Source: RGIG5327 sp045612485 (GTDB lineage: Bacteria > Verrucomicrobiota > Lentisphaeria > Victivallales > UBA1829). From it: a stretch of 7,273 nt of DNA. Both the position numbers and the translations under genes were made by a program. The DNA lies in assembly GCA_045612485.1 (NCBI GenBank), contig JAZKZE010000034.1, forward strand, positions 1-7,273, read 5' to 3'. Positions 1 through 4,180 of this stretch are shown here, in pieces (the stretch's first letter is position 1; each line of letters opens with the position of its first letter). The notes under the pieces were generated by a model. The model was given only the letters and a program-made list of their open reading frames with translations, was not told where the DNA came from and did not search any database.

Positions 1-114
1 AACGCATTTTGCTTTTTTCTCTCCCCTATCCCCCTCACTTTTTCCTTTTGTGCAGTCAAACTCTTTCGTAATGCGGCAGTTTCTTTTTCCATATATATGC
101 GCCTGCGTTCATTC

Positions 115-129
115 GGGCAAAAAACGCCC
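115..129 (+). other. Small hairpin inside left repeat
   Basis: GGGC (115-118) and GCCC (126-129) are separated by a 7-nt A-rich loop. The same element is present in the right repeat at 7138-7152. No T-run follows the stem, so it does not look like an intrinsic terminator. Confidence 0.5.
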
Positions 130-166
130 TCATTCTCTCGCATCTTAATGCTCGCTTCTGGCTCAT

Positions 167-190
167 ACGCTCACAATTCCTTGTGAGCGT
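167..190. other. Perfect 10-bp-arm palindrome in left repeat
   Basis: The arms ACGCTCACAA (167-176) and TTGTGAGCGT (181-190) are perfect reverse complements around a 4-nt TTCC loop. The right repeat has an identical palindrome at 7077-7100. It is the strongest secondary-structure element in the repeat. It could fold as an RNA or DNA hairpin or be a dimeric protein site. Confidence 0.8.
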
Positions 191-279
191 CCGCAAGGCG
201 ATTGCCCTGCGGTTCATTCGCACATCCACTGCGCGCTGGTTGGCAACCGCCTCGCCTGGCAACCGAACATTTCTCTTTT

Positions 280-297
280 TTCCATGATTTTATGGAA
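280..297 (+). other. Inner-end hairpin of left repeat
   Basis: TTCCAT (280-285) and ATGGAA (292-297) form a 6-bp stem with a 6-nt loop, close to the gene-proximal end of the repeat. In the right copy (6971-6988) one arm has changed. Read as RNA towards the gene, that change turns a U-A pair into a U-G wobble, so the stem is kept. Confidence 0.45.
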
Positions 298-334
298 CAG
301 CTGTGCTTTTTTGAAGAAAATTTTTACTTTGAAC

Positions 335-362
335 TTGATTTTATCCTTTCAGCAGTTAAACT
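335..362 (+). promoter_or_regulatory. Candidate sigma-70 promoter of rph
   Basis: TTGATT (335-340) and TAAACT (357-362) are 16 nt apart in the A+T-rich segment between the repeat and rph. The boxes are moderate matches to TTGACA and TATAAT. The location, 29 nt inside the end of the repeat and about 40 nt before the start codon, is plausible. The call rests on box similarity only. Confidence 0.4.
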
Positions 363-391
363 AATAGAAATATTTTTCAACCATGAAAAAC

Positions 392-396
392 AAGGA
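392..396 (+). promoter_or_regulatory. Ribosome binding site of rph
   Basis: AAGGA lies 8 nt before the ATG at 405. It supports this start over the ATG at 383, which is in another frame, has no such site, and runs into a stop at 431-433. Confidence 0.7.
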
Positions 397-404
397 TTTT
401 TACT

Positions 405-1130
405 ATGGCAAGACAAGACGGCAGAAACAATGATCAATTACGCCCCGTAAGCATCACCCCCTCCTTTCTCACCCATCCGGCAGGCTCTGTTCTGATCGAT
501 GTAGGCGGAACCCGTGTTATTTGTGCGGTAAGTCTGGAACAGGGTGTCCCCTCCTGGATGCGGGCGCAGAATGTTCCCGGAGGGTGGGTAACCTGTGAAT
601 ACGGACTTTTGCCAGCCTCCACCCATCAACGCTGCCAGCGGGAAGCGGCAAAGGGAAAACAGGGCGGACGCACCATGGAGATCCAGCGGCTTATCGGACG
701 CTCCTTCCGTTCTGTCATCGACATGGAAAAACTGGGGGCCAATACTCTGCATATCGACTGTGATGTGATCGATGCCAACGGCGGCACAAGATGCGCCTCC
801 ATCACCGGTACATCTGTCGCCTTGTTCCTTGCTCTGCGGAAAATGGTGAAAGATGGTCTCCTTCCGGAGATCCCCATGAAGGAAAATGTTGCCGCCATCA
901 GTGTGGGTATGCTTAATGGAGAATGTATCCTCGACCTCTGTTACGAAGAAGATTCCGCAGCAGAAGTGGATATGAATATCGTTATGACCGAATCCGGAAA
1001 ATTTGTGGAGATCCAGGGAACAGCGGAAGAACAGCCCTTCTCCGATGAAGAACTTGCCAAAATGCTTTCCTATGCGAAAAAAGGTCTGGCTGAGATCTTT
1101 GAAATGCAGAGAAAAGTTCTGGCCGAATAA
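405..1130 (+). CDS. rph: Ribonuclease PH
   Basis: RNase PH is a phosphate-dependent 3'-to-5' exoribonuclease that trims tRNA precursors and takes part in rRNA decay; it works in the cytoplasm as a hexameric ring. The 241-residue product matches the family length (238 in E. coli) and aligns from end to end. The N-terminus RNNDQLRPV, the block AAKGKQGGRTMEIQRLIGRS (81-100), GGTR (126-129) and EEDSAAEVDMN (181-191) are family signatures. R89, T128 and R129 match the known phosphate-binding residues, and D183 and D189 match the catalytic acidic pair, so the enzyme should be active. The start has a good ribosome binding site 8 nt upstream. The gene is monocistronic: the repeat lies upstream, and a strong terminator separates it from the convergent permease gene. 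The common partner rdgB/rph-linked NTPase gene is not next to it. Confidence 0.97.
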   Translation: MARQDGRNNDQLRPVSITPSFLTHPAGSVLIDVGGTRVICAVSLEQGVPSWMRAQNVPGGWVTCEYGLLPASTHQRCQREAAKGKQGGRTMEIQRLIGRSFRSVIDMEKLGANTLHIDCDVIDANGGTRCASITGTSVALFLALRKMVKDGLLPEIPMKENVAAISVGMLNGECILDLCYEEDSAAEVDMNIVMTESGKFVEIQGTAEEQPFSDEELAKMLSYAKKGLAEIFEMQRKVLAE

Positions 1131-1152
1131 AATACAGTCGGTCTTTTATAAT

Positions 1153-1189
1153 GGCGGAAAGAGGAGTTTTTCCTTTTTCCGCCTTTTTT
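1153..1189 (+). terminator. Intrinsic terminator of rph
   Basis: A 13-bp stem forms between 1153-1165 and 1171-1183 with one G-U pair and a 5-nt loop. Six T residues follow (1184-1189). It starts 22 nt after the rph stop. It also lies just past the stop of the convergent permease gene (1191). On the minus strand the stem is not followed by a T-run, so it probably ends mainly rph transcription. Confidence 0.88.
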
Positions 1190-1190
1190 A

Positions 1191-2084
1191 TCATTTTACC
1201 AGAGCAAGGATCACGATACCGGTAAGGATACATGCCAATGCCAGGGCTTTTTTCCATACATGCTGATCTTTGAAATATTTTGCCCCGATGACAAAGGTAA
1301 GAACACAGCTGCTTCTGCGGACAAGGGAGAGGATGGATATATGGGTATCCGGTATGCTGACAGCATAGAAATAGAGAAAATCAGCAGCTATAAGCAATAT
1401 TCCGGTCAGAGGCACCGACCATCTCCACTCATAGGCACATCCCTTTCTGAAGCAGAATTTCCGTATAAGGAATGCCGCGCCCAACACAAAAACAAGATCA
1501 ATGGAAAAATAAAGCTGAAGCATCCCCCTGGGGATCTGAAGCACATTCAGAAGATATTTGTCATAAAGGGCGGAAGCCGCCCCCAGAAGCGTACATCCCA
1601 TAATAAGAAGCATCCCTTTATGCCGGAAAGAAAATCCTTCCAGTTTTCCAAGGACGGAAAAGGCATAATATCCGGCAAAAATAAAAAGCATGGCAAGAGC
1701 CTGGAAAAGAGTGGGGATCTCGCTATACAGAACAAGTCCCCCGATAAACGTCCACAAAGGAGCGCTTGCCCGTATGGGGGCGGAAATGGAAATGGGCAGT
1801 TCCCTGACAGCATAGTATCCCAGAATCCAGCTTGCCGATACAATCAGAGTTTTAAGGAAAACATACAGAAACTGGGGCAGAGTACACACAAAGGAAGAAA
1901 CAAGAGTTCCCATGCAGGCGGAAACAGCAATATAAAAAAGCGATCCGGAAAGAGTGGCAAAAAAGAGTACCGGCATAACGGAATTATCTCTGACCGCATG
2001 TTTTTTACATATATCATAAAATCCCAGGGAAAATGCTGAAAGCAATATGGGAATAAACCATTGAGGCAGAAATGCCGTTTCCAT
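1191..2084 (-). CDS. EamA/DMT-superfamily permease
   Basis: This is a 297-residue inner-membrane protein with about ten hydrophobic segments (roughly 9-27, 37-57, 73-92, 98-120, 126-145, 157-174, 188-207, 222-242, 247-266, 277-295). That is the two-times-five layout of EamA-type drug/metabolite transporters. The segment LPISISAPIRASAPLW (96-111) ends the first half in the way typical of the family. The counterpart in the second half is around 247-266, followed by the usual closing helix. The substrate cannot be inferred. I chose the ATG at 2084 because AGGAG (2092-2096) lies 7 nt before it. The open frame continues upstream to a TTG at 2147, but the added residues are hydrophilic and would overlap the promoter. 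Although it follows xseA on the same strand, it appears to have its own promoter (2119-2147). Family call is firm; function within the family is unknown. Confidence 0.9.
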   Translation of the reverse strand: METAFLPQWFIPILLSAFSLGFYDICKKHAVRDNSVMPVLFFATLSGSLFYIAVSACMGTLVSSFVCTLPQFLYVFLKTLIVSASWILGYYAVRELPISISAPIRASAPLWTFIGGLVLYSEIPTLFQALAMLFIFAGYYAFSVLGKLEGFSFRHKGMLLIMGCTLLGAASALYDKYLLNVLQIPRGMLQLYFSIDLVFVLGAAFLIRKFCFRKGCAYEWRWSVPLTGILLIAADFLYFYAVSIPDTHISILSLVRRSSCVLTFVIGAKYFKDQHVWKKALALACILTGIVILALVK

Positions 2085-2091
2085 TTTTTGA

Positions 2092-2096
2092 CTCCT
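2092..2096 (-). promoter_or_regulatory. Ribosome binding site deciding the permease start
   Basis: AGGAG on the minus strand sits 7 nt before the ATG at 2084. It favours this start over the longer frame beginning with TTG at 2147, which would place the site inside coding sequence. Confidence 0.75.
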
Positions 2097-2118
2097 TTTC
2101 TGTTGAAATGATCCTATT

Positions 2119-2147
2119 AATATAGCAGAAAAGTAAGATCTTTTCAA
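2119..2147 (-). promoter_or_regulatory. Near-consensus promoter of the permease gene
   Basis: On the minus strand TTGAAA (2147-2142) and TATATT (2124-2119) are separated by exactly 17 nt. Both boxes match the sigma-70 consensus well. The -35 box contains the xseA stop codon TGA (2146-2144). The expected start of transcription is near 2112, giving a short leader of about 28 nt before the start codon at 2084. This suggests the permease can be expressed independently of the upstream operon. No terminator separates it from xseA, so read-through is also possible. Confidence 0.6.
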
Positions 2148-3505
2148 GAAAAGAGAGGCAGAAATCCATCGTCAGCAGATTTATCTTCTCCGGAAACGGA
2201 TTTCTTCTTTTTTACCGTATTCTTTTTGACGGAAGGAGTCCGCTTAACCGGCTTTTCCCCGTCGTTCAAAGGAGATTTTTCCCTGTCCTCCGTTACAAGC
2301 AAAGACAACTCCCCTTGCGCAAGGCGTCCTGTAAGAACTTCTCCCGGAGCAACTTTCTCCGCAGAAGTTACGGGATGACCTTTTTTATCGGTAAGAAGTG
2401 CATACCCCCTTTTCAATACATTATAGGGACTTAATACGGACAATTTTTCCTTCTGACGCTCCAGTACACTTTTCCGGTACTCCACTTCCCGTTCAAGAAG
2501 CAGGGCGAGGCGGCTTTCCAATTCATCTACATAACGGCTTTTTTCCATAACAAAATAGGCAGGTTCCTCCAATGCGGGTGAGGAAAGAAGGGTATCCAGA
2601 CGTCCTTTATACTGCTGATACAGCAAGGCAACGGCATTGGAAGCACGCCGGTCAAGATTTCTGATCGTTTCAAGAAGAACCTCTTTTTCCGGAACAAGCA
2701 CTTCCGCTGCCCCTGAAGGCGTGGGAGCGCGGAAGTCTGCGGCAAAATCGGAAATGGTAAAGTCGATCTCATGGCCAACAGCACTCACAACAGGAACGGT
2801 GCTTGCGGCTATGGCACGGGCAAGAACTTCCTCATTGAAGGGCCACAAGTCCTCCAGACTTCCGCCGCCCCGGGTGACCACGATCACATCCACTTCATCC
2901 GCATACCCGATCCTTTTATTAAAAAAATTCACACCGGAAGCAAGAGTCTTTTCCGCCCCCTTCCCCTGTACCATCGCCGGAAAAATACGGATCTCCAGAG
3001 TGGGAAAACGGTTGAGAGAGATTTTCAGAAAGTCATGCAATGCCGCCCCGTCGGCGGAAGTCACAAGACCGATCCTTGCCGGCAGAAAGGGCAGAGGCTT
3101 TTTTCTTGCCGGATCAAACAATCCTTCTGCCGCAAGCCGTTTTTTCAATTCTTCAAACTGCTTTTGCAGATTCCCTATCCCCACAGGCCGCAAAGAACGC
3201 ACTGCAAGCTGATATTCCCCTCTTGCCATATAGACAGAAAGTTTACCGTATGCCTCGATTTGCATCCCCTCTTTCAAACCCAGCTTCAGACATTGCTGCG
3301 CCCCGGAAAAAAATACGGCTTTGATCTGTGAAGAACTGTCTTTCAGAGTCATATACACATGACCGCTGCGGTGAATGGTAAGGTTCCCCACCTCCCCGGA
3401 GACCCAGAAAGGCAGAAGGGAGCCTTCCAGCACCTCACGGACGATACCGTTAAGTTCACTTACAGAAAAGATTTTTTCTTTTGTTTCCCCGGTGGAGTTT
3501 TCCAT
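2144..3505 (-). CDS. xseA: Exodeoxyribonuclease VII large subunit
   Basis: XseA is the catalytic subunit of exonuclease VII, which degrades single-stranded DNA from both ends to short oligonucleotides in the cytoplasm. The 453-residue product matches E. coli XseA (456). It has an N-terminal OB-fold (about 12-108), a catalytic domain (about 130-270), a long helical region (about 270-358) and the closing LKRGYALLTD segment (364-373). Conserved residues D158, R212 (in RGGGSLEDLW), H245 and D248 (in GHEID) align by eye with E. coli D155, R205, H238 and D241, which are needed for activity. An unusual lysine-rich tail (about 409-445) follows and ends in GFLPLFS. The gene begins 27 nt after the protease gene. 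Its ribosome binding site is weak: AGGGA only 3-4 nt from the ATG, within a doubled ACAGGGAAA. The small subunit gene xseB is not adjacent; the 59 nt downstream are too short for it. Confidence 0.96.
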   Translation of the reverse strand: MENSTGETKEKIFSVSELNGIVREVLEGSLLPFWVSGEVGNLTIHRSGHVYMTLKDSSSQIKAVFFSGAQQCLKLGLKEGMQIEAYGKLSVYMARGEYQLAVRSLRPVGIGNLQKQFEELKKRLAAEGLFDPARKKPLPFLPARIGLVTSADGAALHDFLKISLNRFPTLEIRIFPAMVQGKGAEKTLASGVNFFNKRIGYADEVDVIVVTRGGGSLEDLWPFNEEVLARAIAASTVPVVSAVGHEIDFTISDFAADFRAPTPSGAAEVLVPEKEVLLETIRNLDRRASNAVALLYQQYKGRLDTLLSSPALEEPAYFVMEKSRYVDELESRLALLLEREVEYRKSVLERQKEKLSVLSPYNVLKRGYALLTDKKGHPVTSAEKVAPGEVLTGRLAQGELSLLVTEDREKSPLNDGEKPVKRTPSVKKNTVKKKKSVSGEDKSADDGFLPLFS

Positions 3506-3532
3506 TTTTCCCTGTTCTTTCCCTGTCAGAAG

Positions 3533-4162
3533 TTATCGAAAAAATATCCGCACCGGCGCAAACATGACCATATACCCGAGTTTGAAGAGGTAGGGGATAA
3601 AGATAAATGCCGCAAGGATCACCCCTGCCATGATCCCTTTCACCCATTCTGACTTGATCTCCAGTTTATTTGGAAAAAAACATTTCAGTATATGCCAGCC
3701 GTCCAGCCCGGGAATGGGCAGGAGATTGAATACAAGAAGCACAAAATTATATACCCCCAGAGTCAGAACAGCCAGAAAAAGATTTTTTGTCTGGATGTGT
3801 TCCATATTTCCCTGATCCGCCCATTTGCACAGCAGAAGAAAGAATACAGAGGCAATAAGATAAAGAAGCAGATTTGCCGCAGGTCCGGCAAAAGCGATCT
3901 TCAAGGCACTTTTTTTATTTTGCAGAAATTCTTTTCTTACAGGAACACTCCCCCAGGCGATCCCCAGAAAAAGAAACATGATAAGAGACATGACTCCCAT
4001 CTGTTTCAGGGGATTGAGGGTAAGGTGATCCCGTAAAGACTCATCCCCTTCCGTCACCGCCGCCCAGGCATGGAAAAACTCATGCAGACAGACAGAAAAA
4101 ACGACGATAAGAAAGATCATAAAAAAACGGTAAGGATCGTTAAACAGTGTCTCAATAAACAT
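3533..4162 (-). CDS. M50-family (site-2-protease-like) membrane metalloprotease
   Basis: This 209-residue integral membrane protein carries the zinc-binding motif HEFFH (27-31) inside its first hydrophobic helix. It also has the second M50 motif NLLPIPGLDG (146-155), where D154 is the third metal ligand. The conserved GPAAN (93-97) and LTLNPLKQMG (47-56) are typical of the compact bacterial M50B branch, which has no PDZ domain. These proteins cut substrates within or near the membrane; the target cannot be predicted. The length fits the compact subgroup. The start is supported by a strong GGAGG (4170-4174) 7 nt before the ATG. It lies 18 nt after the DUF4838 gene and 27 nt before xseA, so the three are probably co-transcribed. 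Active-site residues are intact. Confidence 0.93.
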   Translation of the reverse strand: MFIETLFNDPYRFFMIFLIVVFSVCLHEFFHAWAAVTEGDESLRDHLTLNPLKQMGVMSLIMFLFLGIAWGSVPVRKEFLQNKKSALKIAFAGPAANLLLYLIASVFFLLLCKWADQGNMEHIQTKNLFLAVLTLGVYNFVLLVFNLLPIPGLDGWHILKCFFPNKLEIKSEWVKGIMAGVILAAFIFIPYLFKLGYMVMFAPVRIFFR

Positions 4163-4169
4163 AAAAGCT

Positions 4170-4174
4170 CCTCC
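4170..4174 (-). promoter_or_regulatory. Strong ribosome binding site of the protease gene
   Basis: GGAGG, within a longer AGGAGGAGC, lies 7 nt before the ATG at 4162. It is in the 18-nt gap after the DUF4838 stop codon. Confidence 0.75.
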
Positions 4175-4180
4175 TTTTTC

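Larger units (their letters stand above)
1..306 (+). repeat. Left copy of ~300-bp structured intergenic repeat
   Basis: This segment matches the reverse complement of 6962-7258 almost throughout. I count about 15 substitutions, one 7-nt gap in the C-rich tract near 25-32, and two single-base gaps. Differences cluster at 135-159 and 198-204; the rest is nearly identical. From its outer end it contains a 40-nt pyrimidine-rich tract (about 9-49), a GGGC/GCCC hairpin (115-129), a perfect palindrome with 10-bp arms (167-190), two direct copies of TGGCAACC 16 bp apart (241-248, 257-264) and a TTCCAT/ATGGAA hairpin (280-297). CGCATT (3-8) can also pair with AATGCG (70-75). The copy begins at or before the window edge, so its outer boundary is unknown. 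It ends 98 nt before the rph start. I see no convincing gene in it: open frames start with TTG or lack a ribosome binding site. Confidence 0.93.

Noticed and set aside
115..129. Intrinsic terminator formed by the GGGC/GCCC hairpin.
   Set aside because: The stem is only 4 bp, the A/T-run is inside the loop and not after the stem, and no gene ends directly before it in the window.
167..190. Resemblance to the lac operator, which shares the half-site TTGTGAGC.
   Set aside because: The half-sites here point the opposite way (GCTCACAA, then TTGTGAGC, with a 4-nt centre), the element lies far upstream of the promoters, and no LacI-type gene is in the window.
56..262. A 68-codon minus-strand frame within the left repeat.
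   Set aside because: It has no ribosome binding site, an Arg-rich translation typical of non-coding GC-rich sequence, and runs through several hairpin arms.
383..433. A 16-codon frame starting with ATG just before rph and overlapping its start, as a possible leader peptide.
   Set aside because: It has no ribosome binding site and no regulatory pattern such as runs of one codon, and the rph start has its own good site.
1260..2039. A 259-codon open frame on the plus strand, antisense to the permease gene.
   Set aside because: Its translation is low-complexity, rich in Lys, Gly and Ser, with no family features. The opposite strand encodes a clear ten-helix permease.
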